A stretch of DNA of 64,000 nucleotides from Palsa-89 sp963824345 (GCA_963824345.1 CAWGOZ010000021.1:372001-436000); one strand, 5' to 3'. Positions 54,219 to 62,625 are shown, counted from the stretch's first letter. Translations and numbers: made by a program. The notes: generated by a model from the sequence alone, not told the origin.

Positions 54219-54236
54219 TGTTCGGAAAACCGAACA
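54219..54236. promoter_or_regulatory. Perfect inverted repeat TGTTCGG-AAAA-CCGAACA
   Basis: Seven-base arms at 54219-54225 and 54230-54236 around AAAA, in the divergent pheA/XRE region, 77 bases from pheA and 134 from the regulator gene. It has the size and symmetry of a dimeric repressor site. Confidence 0.5.
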
Positions 54237-54287
54237 AAAACTGGTCCTAACCTTGCTCTTTAGTTGCTTGATCGTTATAATTCGAGC

Positions 54288-54310
54288 CTATAGAACACTC
54301 TAGTCTATAG
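54288..54310. promoter_or_regulatory. Perfect inverted repeat CTATAGA-N9-TCTATAG
   Basis: Seven-base arms at 54288-54294 and 54304-54310, 60 bases before the XRE-type gene. The AT-rich arms overlap possible -10 sequences, which suits autoregulation by that protein, though this is inference. Confidence 0.5.
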
Positions 54311-54370
54311 ATAACTTGGGGTTGTAATGGTCTGGCGTTTCCCACCGGGGCGCTGGGAAAGCATGATAGC

Positions 54371-55153
54371 ATGGACGACGCCGGACAAAAGCTGCGCCGC
54401 ATCAGGGAACGGCTCAACCTGCGCGTCCGCAACGTCGAACTGGCCAGTCTGAAGATCGCCGACAAGTACCATAATGATGAATTTGCGGTCCTGATCAACC
54501 GCGTCTCCGAGATCGAGAACCGAGGCTTGGTTCCCACTCTATTTAAGCTGTACTCGCTGTGCGCCATTTATCGGCTGGATCTCCAGGAAGTTCTCGAGTG
54601 GTACGGCCTTCCGCTCGGCTCGCTGGCCGTGGATGCCCTGCTGCTGGATGTTCCACAAACCCACCTGGTTTCCTTTCGCGGGAATGCACCGGCCGAAGTC
54701 CTGCTACCCTTGTCGCTGGATCCGGGCGCCGACTGGCGGCGTACCACCTATCTCAGCCGCATGATCCAACGCTGGGGGAGGTTGCCTCTCATGTTTCTGG
54801 AAACGCTGGACTTAAAAGAACAGCGCTATGCCCTCATCGGAACCGAGGATTGGTTCATGTACCCGCTCCTCCAACCAGGAACTTTTGTTTCCATCGACGA
54901 TACCGAGCGTAAGATAGCCACATCGGGCTGGAGCAATGAATTCGAGCGTCCCATCTACTTTCTCGAACACCGCACCGGCTATGTCTGCGGATGGTGCAGC
55001 TTGAACGGAGACCAACTCATTGTGCAACCCCATCCGGCGTCCTTGTGCAGCCCCCAAGTCTACACTTACCCGGACGAAATCGATCTCATCGGCCAAGTCT
55101 CCGGTGTCGCTATGCGTCTGGATCAGGGGCGGCGACGGCGTGCACGTCCTTGA
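54371..55153 (+). CDS. XRE-type regulator with S24-like C-terminal domain
   Basis: A 260-residue protein. The N-terminal helix-turn-helix (about 5-75) reads KLRRIRERLNLRVRNVELAS and ends in VLEWYGL. The C-terminal half has GTEDWFMYPLLQPGTFVSID, which aligns in shape with the GxSMxPxLxxGxxVxID of LexA/S24 peptidases, but the nucleophile serine position is not Ser, so self-cleavage is unlikely. It would act as a DNA-binding regulator, possibly of its own gene through the repeats upstream. Its 3' end overlaps the convergent gene by 44 bases. Confidence 0.7.
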   Translation: MDDAGQKLRRIRERLNLRVRNVELASLKIADKYHNDEFAVLINRVSEIENRGLVPTLFKLYSLCAIYRLDLQEVLEWYGLPLGSLAVDALLLDVPQTHLVSFRGNAPAEVLLPLSLDPGADWRRTTYLSRMIQRWGRLPLMFLETLDLKEQRYALIGTEDWFMYPLLQPGTFVSIDDTERKIATSGWSNEFERPIYFLEHRTGYVCGWCSLNGDQLIVQPHPASLCSPQVYTYPDEIDLIGQVSGVAMRLDQGRRRRARP

Positions 55154-55589
55154 GTAGCTCCAGCAGAGCCTCTAAGTCGGTGATGTAAAGACGGCGCTCA
55201 ACCCCCCGGACAGAAGCGGGAACCAGATTCTTGTAAGGCGCCAAACGAACCCAAGTGTCAATCACCACCCGCTTGTTTTCAAATAGGCCGGCCAGGTAGA
55301 GATCCAAGTCGGCCTTTTGCTGCTCCAGGTTAAAGGCCAGCCACTCAGCGAATACCGCTGCATGACTATCCTTGAGAGCCCGGTTCGCCTCATCTTCGCC
55401 GAAAACCAGGCCCAGTCCGTGGTGCTCGTAATTGCCGTTGTTGGAGTTCCGGAGCGAAGCCAGATAGACCAGCCTTCCAAAGACCGTAGGAATCTGGGAC
55501 AGAGTATTGCGCCATAGGTCGGAAGCCGCGCTGCGGTCGAAGACGACGGCGCCCCTGGTGGATGTTACGCCTTTCACTCCTGAAATCAT
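55110..55589 (-). CDS. Conserved-looking hypothetical protein
   Basis: A 159-residue soluble protein, Leu-rich and largely helical, with FGRLVYLASLRNSNNGNYEHHGL, HAAVFAEWLAFNLEQQKADL and VIDTWVRLAPYKNLVPASV (first string shortened to its key residues Asn-Tyr-Glu-His-His). No named domain is recognised. It ends in the XRE gene on the opposite strand (44-base tail overlap). Antisense interference between the two messages is possible. Confidence 0.6.
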   Translation of the reverse strand: MISGVKGVTSTRGAVVFDRSAASDLWRNTLSQIPTVFGRLVYLASLRNSNNGNYEHHGLGLVFGEDEANRALKDSHAAVFAEWLAFNLEQQKADLDLYLAGLFENKRVVIDTWVRLAPYKNLVPASVRGVERRLYITDLEALLELLKDVHAVAAPDPDA

Positions 55590-55772
55590 ACACCGAATCC
55601 TTTCGGGAAGAAAGCCGAACTTACTCAGTGCTTTCCGGTTGTTGCCGCCTGGAAGTGTTCTGGTTTCCGAAACTCTTTGACGGTTTTCACCCGGAACGGT
55701 CTCCAGCCCTTACTCTGACCGTGGATTCGAGAATTTCTCGCATTCAATTCAAGAACACGAGGAGATTTAAGC

Positions 55773-55895
55773 ATGTTGAAAAAGGTCTTATTGCTGGCTG
55801 GTGCGGTGTTTTTGTTAGCTTCCGCTGTCTCGGCGGAAATTCCCTATCCGCCTTGCGCCCCCGATTGCGCAAACCTGATTAGCTCTGCCCGCTAG
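55773..55895 (+). CDS. 40-residue secreted peptide
   Basis: ATG 55773 to TAG 55895, with GAGGAG as ribosome site 8 bases upstream. The first 21 residues (MLKKVLLLAGAVFLLASAV and on, ending SA) form a textbook signal peptide with an ASAVSA cleavage site. That leaves a mature 19-residue peptide EIPYPPCAPDCANLISSAR with two cysteines three residues apart. It could form a disulfide-bonded signal or toxin-like peptide. No maturation enzyme is adjacent. No family is recognised. The signal peptide quality and ribosome site make a real gene likely. Confidence 0.6.
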   Translation: MLKKVLLLAGAVFLLASAVSAEIPYPPCAPDCANLISSAR

Positions 55896-55948
55896 CGTAC
55901 GCTTCCCGACGAATCGCATGGTTTAATCGGGAGTTGATGTAAGCTGGA

Positions 55949-56731
55949 ATGTATTACACGTCAGCCATGCATCGGCTCCCGATCGAGCAGCAGATTCTGT
56001 TAGTGATCGAAATCGCGGCGCTGGCCATTTTGTGCCTGCGCATGTGGCTGGCTGGCCTCTACAGAGTTTACATTTACTTTTTTGGGTACTTGATATTGGA
56101 ATTGGCACAAGCGCTGATTCCCATGTTGGTGCCAGTCGACAGCCGCTTGTACTTGTATTCTTACATGCTGAGCCAGGCATTCATTACGGCTTTCTATGCT
56201 CTGGTGATTTTGGAATTGTACTCGAAAGTCCTCATTGACTTACCAGGCATCGCCGGCACCGCCCGCCGCTATATCAAATTCACGTTGGTCCTGGCGATCG
56301 GGCTCGCATTACTTCCCCTGCGCCTGGAAAAAACCAAGACCACGCTGTTTGGATATCTCCTTTCCTTTGAGCAGACCATTATGTTGAGCCTGGTGATCTT
56401 CGTGCTTTTGGTGAGCGCGTTTCTGGTTTACTATCCCATACCGCTGGGGCGAAACGTGATTGTTTACTCGATTGGATATGCCGTGTGGTTCCTCACGAAA
56501 GCAACGGACGCGCTCCTGTTGAATCTCGGCCACCATTGGGCCCGTCCGCTCGGTAGCATGGCCATGGGCGTCTCCGTGCTTTGCTTGACCTTTTGGATAT
56601 TCGGGTTAAACCGCGAAGGCGAAAGCAGGCGCCTAGTAATTGGGCATCTATGGAATCCAGCCGACGGACAGAAATTGAGGGCCCAACTAGACGCGATCAA
56701 TGCCAGCCTGTTGCGCGCCCGGGCGAAATAG
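55949..56731 (+). CDS. Seven-helix membrane protein of unknown function
   Basis: A 260-residue protein with about seven transmembrane helices evenly spaced from residue 12 to 220 (for example LLVIEIAALAILCLRMWL, FTLVLAIGLALLPLRL, MGVSVLCLTFWIFGLNR) and a short charged cytoplasmic tail. This layout recalls the 7TM domains of sensory proteins, but no output domain is attached. It lies 53 bases after the small secreted peptide and before another unknown membrane-anchored gene. Confidence 0.65.
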   Translation: MYYTSAMHRLPIEQQILLVIEIAALAILCLRMWLAGLYRVYIYFFGYLILELAQALIPMLVPVDSRLYLYSYMLSQAFITAFYALVILELYSKVLIDLPGIAGTARRYIKFTLVLAIGLALLPLRLEKTKTTLFGYLLSFEQTIMLSLVIFVLLVSAFLVYYPIPLGRNVIVYSIGYAVWFLTKATDALLLNLGHHWARPLGSMAMGVSVLCLTFWIFGLNREGESRRLVIGHLWNPADGQKLRAQLDAINASLLRARAK

Positions 56732-56840
56732 CCGCATTGCATGCGAGTGGAATTACAGTCGCATTCTGCGAAAGTCGGGTTGCTTTTCGCGGAATGAAAG
56801 GATATCATTGACGAGAGATTGAGAGAGGTGAGTGCCGCCA

Positions 56841-57371
56841 ATGCTCTTCATCGCGATCGGTATCGTTTTGTTCCTGGTTTGTTTTGCGGGCTTGTTCTCG
56901 CGGCTGGCGTCTCGTTTTGACGCGCAGCACTACACAGCCGAATGGCTGGACAGCTTCTCCCTGAAAAGCTACGCTCCGATGGAACGGCTCCTGGACCGTG
57001 CCGATTTGGCTTTTCTGGCTTCCCAGCCCGGATACCGGGCGTCAATCGGCAGGCGTTTAGTCAGGGATCGTCGCAAGATCTTTCGTGGCTATCTACGGCT
57101 GCTGGTGCGCGACTTTAATCAGTTAATCGGGATTGGAAAGCTCATGGTGGTCTATTCCGATCGGGACCAGCAGGAGTTCGCGCGTAGCTTGCGCCGCCAG
57201 CAAATAAAGTTTTACGCTCGAGTTTGCGCGCTACAACTTGAACTGGCCATCTATCCTCTGGGCTGGACGCCGTTGGATGCCAGCGGCCTGCTGGCTGCCT
57301 TGGGTGACATGCAGACGAAAGTGCAGCAACTGGCTTCCAGGCCGGGCCCGGCTTTGGCCCAATGGGCTTGA
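56841..57371 (+). CDS. Membrane-anchored protein of unknown function
   Basis: The product is 176 residues if the start is ATG 56841, favoured because AGGTGA then lies at a good distance; GTG 56832 would add three residues and overlap that site. One N-terminal helix (LFIAIGIVLFLVCFAGLFS) is followed by a basic helical domain (RLVRDRRKIFRGYLRLLVRD). No family recognised. Cotranscribed in appearance with the 7-helix gene, 109 bases downstream. Confidence 0.6.
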   Translation: MLFIAIGIVLFLVCFAGLFSRLASRFDAQHYTAEWLDSFSLKSYAPMERLLDRADLAFLASQPGYRASIGRRLVRDRRKIFRGYLRLLVRDFNQLIGIGKLMVVYSDRDQQEFARSLRRQQIKFYARVCALQLELAIYPLGWTPLDASGLLAALGDMQTKVQQLASRPGPALAQWA

Positions 57372-57418
57372 AATCGCAGTTCGGCGTTACGGAGCCGCGA
57401 CTGTTAAGGAGCCGGTCC

Positions 57419-58168
57419 TCAACTACAGATTGCCTTGAGTAGCTGCTTGGCTTCCATCAGCCGTGGAAACTGCCGTTCGGCATCCTTGAATTCGCGGGTA
57501 TGCACGCAACGGCGCGCGCCGCGATGCTCCACCGGAAACCGCAGGTGGAGCATTTCATGGAACAGCACGTATTCCACGGCTAGCCGCGGAACCTGAACGC
57601 TGTCCAGCAGCCGGCTCAAAATAATTGCATTGTGGGACGGATCGTAGTGCCCCAGCATCACGCGCGAAGGCCGCCGGCTCCAGCCGAGCAAGGGCTGCGC
57701 CATCCAGCCGTGAAAGTACGCCAGATTGAGCTCTCCAAAGATGGCCTCGAGATCGTAGGCATCGCCTTTCGGCCCAGACACGAATTTGCGGCCGCGGGCC
57801 TGTTTCACCAATTGAAGGCTGCGGCGCATTTCCTTGCGATTGAGATAACGCCGGTAGCGTTCGGCATGAATGCGCGGCACGGGACGTCGCATTAGCTTGG
57901 CCATCAGAATATTCGCCAGCGACTCCAGGATGGCGGCCGGGGCCCCTTCCAGCACATCGGTGATGCGGAACTCGAGTCCGGCTTCGTCCCAGCGTACAAA
58001 ACTATTCGCATTGGCGAATTTGCAGAATCTCACGCGGACTTGCGGCATCGCGGTGCGCGGCCGGAACTCATGGAAAACTCGCGCCAGCATTTCCTCGGGC
58101 GTTTCGAAGAAAATCGCGGTTTGCAACACGCTTTCAGAATACATGGGTGTTCGGGATGCTGGGTCCAC
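57419..58168 (-). CDS. SprT-like zinc metallopeptidase
   Basis: A 249-residue protein whose C-terminal half carries YVLFHEMLHLRFPVEH, the HExxH zinc site, in a SprT-like setting (GHYDPSHNAIILSRLLDS before it; HTREFKDAERQFPRLMEA after). The N-terminal half (about 25-120) is unassigned. The start is GTG 58168 or ATG 58144. It is the last gene of a minus-strand set with two transglutaminases, which suggests related proteolytic or protein-modifying work. Confidence 0.75.
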   Translation of the reverse strand: MDPASRTPMYSESVLQTAIFFETPEEMLARVFHEFRPRTAMPQVRVRFCKFANANSFVRWDEAGLEFRITDVLEGAPAAILESLANILMAKLMRRPVPRIHAERYRRYLNRKEMRRSLQLVKQARGRKFVSGPKGDAYDLEAIFGELNLAYFHGWMAQPLLGWSRRPSRVMLGHYDPSHNAIILSRLLDSVQVPRLAVEYVLFHEMLHLRFPVEHRGARRCVHTREFKDAERQFPRLMEAKQLLKAICS

Positions 58169-58192
58169 TCCCTAGGCCACGCGGGCGTCGCT

Positions 58193-59113
58193 CTACCAGA
58201 GCTTTGATTGAGGGGCAGCCGTATCCTTGGGCGATTTTTCGGTCACGCTCACGGTGACGTCCATGCCAAGGAAAGACGTAGGCGCGCCGATAAACGTGCC
58301 CCACAGCGGCAGAACCTGTTGGGGATCCCAAGCGACGGCCACGCGAATGAGATTGCGATTGCCGATGATGCTGTTGGTGGGATCGAAGTCAATCCAACCT
58401 GCGCCCGGCAGATAGGCTTGCATCCAGGCATGGGTCGAGCCTCCGCCAACCGAGCCAACCCCACCGTTGCCGCCGCCCTCGACGTAAGGAACGAAGATGT
58501 AGCCGCTCACGAAACGCGCGGCCAAGCCCAGGGAGCGCACTGCTTCCATCATGAGAACGGCGAAATCCCGGCAACTGCCGCGCCGGCTCTCGAGCGTCTC
58601 GGTGGGGCTTTGCACGCCCTTCTCGCTCCTGCGTGTATAGAGGAAATCTTTCTTGATGCCGAGCGTCATGGAGCGAAGCAGGCTCATGGTCTCCGTGTTG
58701 CCGGAGGGGTCCAGAAACTGCCGGGCCCAACGCCGCACATCGTCACTTGGATAGTGATGCACCAGCGCGGGGCCGAGGTTGGGCAAATCATCCTCCGAAT
58801 AGCGGAACGGATAAGCTTTCGAGTACTCCTCGAGCGGGTAGTCCGGCAGCGTGGTTTCGAAATGCTCGAGGGTAACGGTGCTGTCGAAGCGCAGCTCTGA
58901 GGTGGAGCCTGCGAACGTGGCGACGGCTACCGAATTGTCGAACACGTCATGCAACCAGCGCAGAGTGGCGGGAGCGGGAGTGATCTCCAATTTCGCCTTG
59001 AGGAGCTTCAGATCGTAGCTTTCGCGCGGCCGGAACATCATGCGGTGTTCGCCCAGACCCACGGGCTTGGAGTAGCGATACACGGTGAGATGGCGGACGG
59101 TGAGCAAGGACAT
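58193..59113 (-). CDS. Transglutaminase-like cysteine protease family protein
   Basis: A 306-residue protein. The N-terminal beta domain (transglut_N: TVRHLTVYRYSKPVGLGEH) is followed by the core with catalytic Cys in RRGSCRDFAVLMMEAVR, His in STHAWMQAYLPG and Asp in GWIDFDPTN. It probably acts as a peptidase or amide-transferring enzyme in the cytoplasm; no signal peptide. A second family member lies 19 bases upstream. Confidence 0.83.
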   Translation of the reverse strand: MSLLTVRHLTVYRYSKPVGLGEHRMMFRPRESYDLKLLKAKLEITPAPATLRWLHDVFDNSVAVATFAGSTSELRFDSTVTLEHFETTLPDYPLEEYSKAYPFRYSEDDLPNLGPALVHHYPSDDVRRWARQFLDPSGNTETMSLLRSMTLGIKKDFLYTRRSEKGVQSPTETLESRRGSCRDFAVLMMEAVRSLGLAARFVSGYIFVPYVEGGGNGGVGSVGGGSTHAWMQAYLPGAGWIDFDPTNSIIGNRNLIRVAVAWDPQQVLPLWGTFIGAPTSFLGMDVTVSVTEKSPKDTAAPQSKLW

Positions 59114-59132
59114 TGAGAGTGTGGGCCGCCGC

Positions 59133-59960
59133 TCAAAGACTGGCGGTGACGCTCTCCGTGATTTCGTCTGTCCAGACTTTGAAGCCCTCCAGCGTGTTGG
59201 GGCCGAAGGTGGTGGCGATGGCGACGTCGGCTGCGTCGCGGCCGCGCGCGATCAACACCCGCCCGATTCGCGGCACGTTGTTGCGAGGATCGAAGGTATG
59301 CCACGCGCCGCCCAGAAAGACTTCCATCCAGGCGGCAAAATCCATGACGCCGTAGGGCGGCGGAATTCCTATGTCGCCTAAGTAACCGGTGCAATAGCGC
59401 GCGGGAATATTCATGCAGCGGCAGAATGCAATGGCCAGGTGCGCGAAATCGCGGCAGACGCCTTTACGCTCCTGGAAGGCTTGCCAGGCGCTCTTGGTGG
59501 GCCGCGCATCCTGATAGTTGAACACGATGTGGTTGTGGACGTAGTCGCAAATTGCCTGCACGCGGGTCCATCCCGGCGTCGTCTGAGAAAAAAGATTCCA
59601 GGCGGCTTGCGAGAGCAGATCCGTCTCGCAGTAGCGGCTGCCCAACAAGAAGACCAGGGTTTCCTCGGGCAGGTCCCGCACGGCGTGCTGCTCGGCGCCC
59701 GGAGCGAACAAGTCCGTGTGGCCGGTGTCTCTGACCACCGCGTTACTGCTCAGCCGAATCCGGCCGGCGGGGGCGACGATCCGGGTACACCAGTTGCCGA
59801 AGAAATCGCGGTGAGCGGTAACCGCGACTTTGGGATCGGTGGTCAGGCGATCGGGAATCACGATGTCCTGGGCGCGCGAATAATGGACGTGCACCATCAA
59901 GATCATGGGAGTTTCCTGCAGGCAGTTGTAGATGATTTCGAATCCGACCCCGATTTGCAT
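59133..59960 (-). CDS. Transglutaminase-like family protein
   Basis: A 275-residue protein of a different branch from its neighbour: GFEIIYNCLQETPMILMVHV at the start and the core Cys in RKGVCRDFAHLAIAFCR. Where the neighbour has His (STHAWMQ), this one has MDFAAWMEVFLGGAWHTFD; this branch often lacks His at that point, so it may use another base or be inactive. No signal peptide. The pair and the SprT-like gene form one minus-strand unit. Confidence 0.8.
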   Translation of the reverse strand: MQIGVGFEIIYNCLQETPMILMVHVHYSRAQDIVIPDRLTTDPKVAVTAHRDFFGNWCTRIVAPAGRIRLSSNAVVRDTGHTDLFAPGAEQHAVRDLPEETLVFLLGSRYCETDLLSQAAWNLFSQTTPGWTRVQAICDYVHNHIVFNYQDARPTKSAWQAFQERKGVCRDFAHLAIAFCRCMNIPARYCTGYLGDIGIPPPYGVMDFAAWMEVFLGGAWHTFDPRNNVPRIGRVLIARGRDAADVAIATTFGPNTLEGFKVWTDEITESVTASL

Positions 59961-60041
59961 GCTCAGTTACTACCTTACCGCGCTGCACGGGGCGCCCCAC
60001 AGCCATCTTAGCTGAGCGAGTCGTTTATAGGGGCGTGGGTC

Positions 60042-60304
60042 GGGTTTACGCGGCTTCAAGCCGCGGTTTGCCTATCTCTTGCCCAGAATCGCGAGCCGCT
60101 CCGCTGCAGGAGCCGATTCGCCGCGTGTGCGCTACTGCCCTTAAGTCTCCTAACCGGCGAGATCCTGATCGCCCAGGCGGCGAAGCGCGATGTTTGCGTG
60201 GTTGGGCATCGACAGTCAGGCGCCTTTTCAGCTGGCAAAACGCGGCTAAAGCCGCGTGTACCGCTGAAGCCGCGTGTACCGCTGAAGCCGCGTGTACCGC
60301 TGAA
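60042..60304. repeat. REP-like pair with 18-bp tandem array
   Basis: A forward REP-like unit at 60042-60072 (TTTACGCGGCTTCAAGCCGC) and an inverted one at 60234-60262 (GGCAAAACGCGGCTAAAGCC) match those at 53182-53263. From 60251 the end of the second unit is repeated: GCCGCGTGTACCGCTGAA occurs three times without error (60251-60304). The sequence between (60073-60233) shows no gene. Confidence 0.75.
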
Positions 60305-60344
60305 GCCGGCTCAGACCAGGGGCGGTCAGAGTGAGAATAGGGTG

Positions 60345-60725
60345 ATGGATGGCGTGAGGATTGACAAATGGCTGTGGGCGGCCCGATTCTTTAAGACACG
60401 CGCGCTGGCCTCGAAGGCCTGCGAACTCGGTAGAGTGGAGTCCAATGGGCAGAAGATGAAGCCATCGCGCGAAGTCCGGGTCGGGGAATTGTTGCGAGTG
60501 AAGAACGAGAGCGGCGAGTTTCAGGTGGAGGTGCTGGTCCTGAGCGAGATGCGCGGCCCGGCGTCGGTTGCGCGGACGCTGTATCGTGAGACCGAGGCCA
60601 GCCGGGAGTTGCGGGTGAAGCTGGCCGAAGAGCGCAAGGCGATGCCGCGAGTGGAAGCGACGCGGGAAGGCAAGCCGTCGAAGCGCGATCGGCGCCAAAT
60701 CGAGCGGCTGCGAGGGAGGCAGTAA
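60345..60725 (+). CDS. S4-domain RNA-binding protein (Hsp15-like)
   Basis: The product is 126 residues from ATG 60345. The S4 domain opens MDGVRIDKWLWAARFFKTRALA and continues ACELGRVESNGQKMKPSREV, the standard fold (key residues Asp-Lys-Trp-Leu and Asn-Gly). The basic tail (KPSKRDRRQIERLRGR) binds RNA. Hsp15 recycles stalled 50S subunits. The frame is open upstream through the tandem repeat, but that part is not coding. The next gene starts at the base after its stop. Confidence 0.85.
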   Translation: MDGVRIDKWLWAARFFKTRALASKACELGRVESNGQKMKPSREVRVGELLRVKNESGEFQVEVLVLSEMRGPASVARTLYRETEASRELRVKLAEERKAMPRVEATREGKPSKRDRRQIERLRGRQ

Positions 60726-62327
60726 GTGCGATTCTCGACAACGATATTTCTGATCGGTACGGCCCTGGCCACGGCCGTGTTTGGCCAGGCGCAGACTGTT
60801 GCGCCAAAACGCAGCTGCGCGAGCCTGCTGAATTTCGATGCGCCGGGTACCGTGTTCACGAAGGCTGACATGGTGGCTGCCGCCGATCCGCTGCCGGCGT
60901 ATTGTTTAGTGCAGGGCACCATCAACAAGCGGGTTGGCGCTGGAGGCCGGGAGTTTGGGATCGGCTTCGAACTGCGGCTGCCGGAGGGTTGGGCCGAGCG
61001 CTTTCTCTTTCAGGGTGGCGGCGGTATGGACGGCGTGGTGCGGCCAGCGACTGGCGCGGTGCCGATCTCCGGATCAACCGCAGTGCCGGCACTGGCGCGG
61101 GGATTTGCGGTGGCGACGACGGATTCGGGGCATCAGGGCCAGGGCGGATTGTTCGGCGCACCGGCAGACTCCTCGTTCGGCATCGATCAGCAGGCGCGCG
61201 TCGATCAAGCCTATGGCGGCTTCATGGCGGTGACCGACCTGGCGCGGCGGATGATCGCCGCCTATTATGGCGAGCCGTGGAAAAAGTCATACTTCATGGG
61301 TTGTTCGAACGGCGGCCGGCAGGCTCTTCTCGCGGCGCAGCGTTTTCCCCTGGCATTTGACGGCGTGATGTCGGTAGCGCCTGCGGCGCGCGTGGGTACG
61401 GCCACCATCAGCTCGGTGTGGGAGACAATCGCGTTTTCCGAGATCGCCCCCAGGGACGACGCCGGGCGACCCATTCTTTCCAAAGCGTTTTCGAATGGCG
61501 ACCTGACGCTCCTCGGCCAAGCGGTGACGGAGGCCTGCGACGCCAAGGATGGAGTGAAGGACGGCCTGATCTTCAATACGAAAGAGTGCCACTTCGATCC
61601 GGCCGTGCTCGCGTGTAAAGGCGCCAAGACCGACACATGCCTATCGGCTGGGCAGGTGGCTGCTTTAAAAAAAGTATTCGGCGGACCCAAAAATTCGCGC
61701 GGCGAAGCGCTGTATTCGGATTGGCCGTATGACGCCGGGATTGCGGCGCCTGGCTGGCGCGCGCTCAAGCTGGGGACCTCGCAAACCGCCACGCCCAATT
61801 CGGCGGACGTCATTTTGATGTTCAGCGGGCTCAAGGGATTTTTCTTCACGCCGCCGGATCCCGGGTTCGATCCGATGAAGTTCAACTTCGACACGGACCC
61901 GGCGCGGCTGAACGATACCAATGTTTTGCAGGACTCGTTATTGACTTTCCTTTCGACGTTTTCGGCGCGCGGCGGCAAGCTGATGCTGATTCACGGGATG
62001 AGCGATCCGTTTTTTTCGGCTTACGATACGGGGCGATATTACGAGCGCGTGGTGCGGGACAACGGCGGATTAGACAAGACCATGCCGTGGGTGCGGTACT
62101 TCGAAGTGCCTGGGATGAATCATTGCGGCGGCGGCCCGGCGCTGGAGGATTTCGATCCGCTGACGGCGCTGGTGGAATGGACGGAGCGGGATCTGGCGCC
62201 GGAGCACATGGTGGCGAAGGGCAAGTCGTTTGTTGGGGTGAGCCGGCCGGTGTGCGCGTATCCAGTGTATCCGCATTATCGGGGGACGGGGTCAGAGGAG
62301 GATGCGGGGAGCTTCGAGTGCAGGTAG
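60726..62327 (+). CDS. Secreted tannase/feruloyl esterase family protein
   Basis: A 533-residue protein (GTG start) with a signal peptide (FLIGTALATAVFGQA). Family motifs are RFLFQGGGGMDG, ATTDSGHQGQ, the nucleophile MGCSNGGRQALLAA (Cys-Ser pair), and the C-terminal acid and His in MNHCGGGPALEDFD. Members hydrolyse gallate or ferulate esters of plant polyphenols and hemicellulose, which fits a soil organism. It is close-packed after the S4 gene, though the functions are unrelated. Confidence 0.87.
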   Translation: MRFSTTIFLIGTALATAVFGQAQTVAPKRSCASLLNFDAPGTVFTKADMVAAADPLPAYCLVQGTINKRVGAGGREFGIGFELRLPEGWAERFLFQGGGGMDGVVRPATGAVPISGSTAVPALARGFAVATTDSGHQGQGGLFGAPADSSFGIDQQARVDQAYGGFMAVTDLARRMIAAYYGEPWKKSYFMGCSNGGRQALLAAQRFPLAFDGVMSVAPAARVGTATISSVWETIAFSEIAPRDDAGRPILSKAFSNGDLTLLGQAVTEACDAKDGVKDGLIFNTKECHFDPAVLACKGAKTDTCLSAGQVAALKKVFGGPKNSRGEALYSDWPYDAGIAAPGWRALKLGTSQTATPNSADVILMFSGLKGFFFTPPDPGFDPMKFNFDTDPARLNDTNVLQDSLLTFLSTFSARGGKLMLIHGMSDPFFSAYDTGRYYERVVRDNGGLDKTMPWVRYFEVPGMNHCGGGPALEDFDPLTALVEWTERDLAPEHMVAKGKSFVGVSRPVCAYPVYPHYRGTGSEEDAGSFECR

Positions 62328-62439
62328 GTTGTGTTTCCGCTCAGATCGGCAGGGCGAGCGACTGGGATAATTGTGTTAGAGTCCCGTGGGGTGGGAGCAT
62401 GCGTTTCGAGATGGGCTAAAGTAACTTTGCGTGGTGCCT

Positions 62440-62625
62440 CTATGGCCGCGGGATCTGGAGGTCATCGCAGATCTTGCGGGCCAGAAAATCGTTCAGTTCG
62501 CGATGCCGCGGAACGGCAGAGGCTTTCCGGGCCTTGGGGTTTACGTATATCGTATGATTACCTCCCTGACGGAGCAAATCGCAGCCATGCCGCTCCAGGT
62601 GCCGTATGAGATCGGCGCGTTTCAA
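62440..62625 (-). CDS. hicA: HicA-type mRNA interferase toxin
   Basis: A 61-residue dsRBD-like protein. KRADLIRHLERHGCDLLRQG and GGNHTIYVNP hold the family fold and the catalytic His (N-H-T). It would cleave mRNA or tmRNA when free. The ATG overlaps the hicB stop by 4 bases, so here the antitoxin is translated first. Confidence 0.88.
   Translation of the reverse strand: MKRADLIRHLERHGCDLLRQGGNHTIYVNPKARKASAVPRHRELNDFLARKICDDLQIPRP

Noticed and set aside
60198..60344. N-terminal extension of the S4-domain protein through the 18-bp tandem repeat (giving KPRVPL repeats)
   Set aside because: The S4 domain begins at MDGVRIDKW; the extension is translated repeat DNA of the REP-like element.
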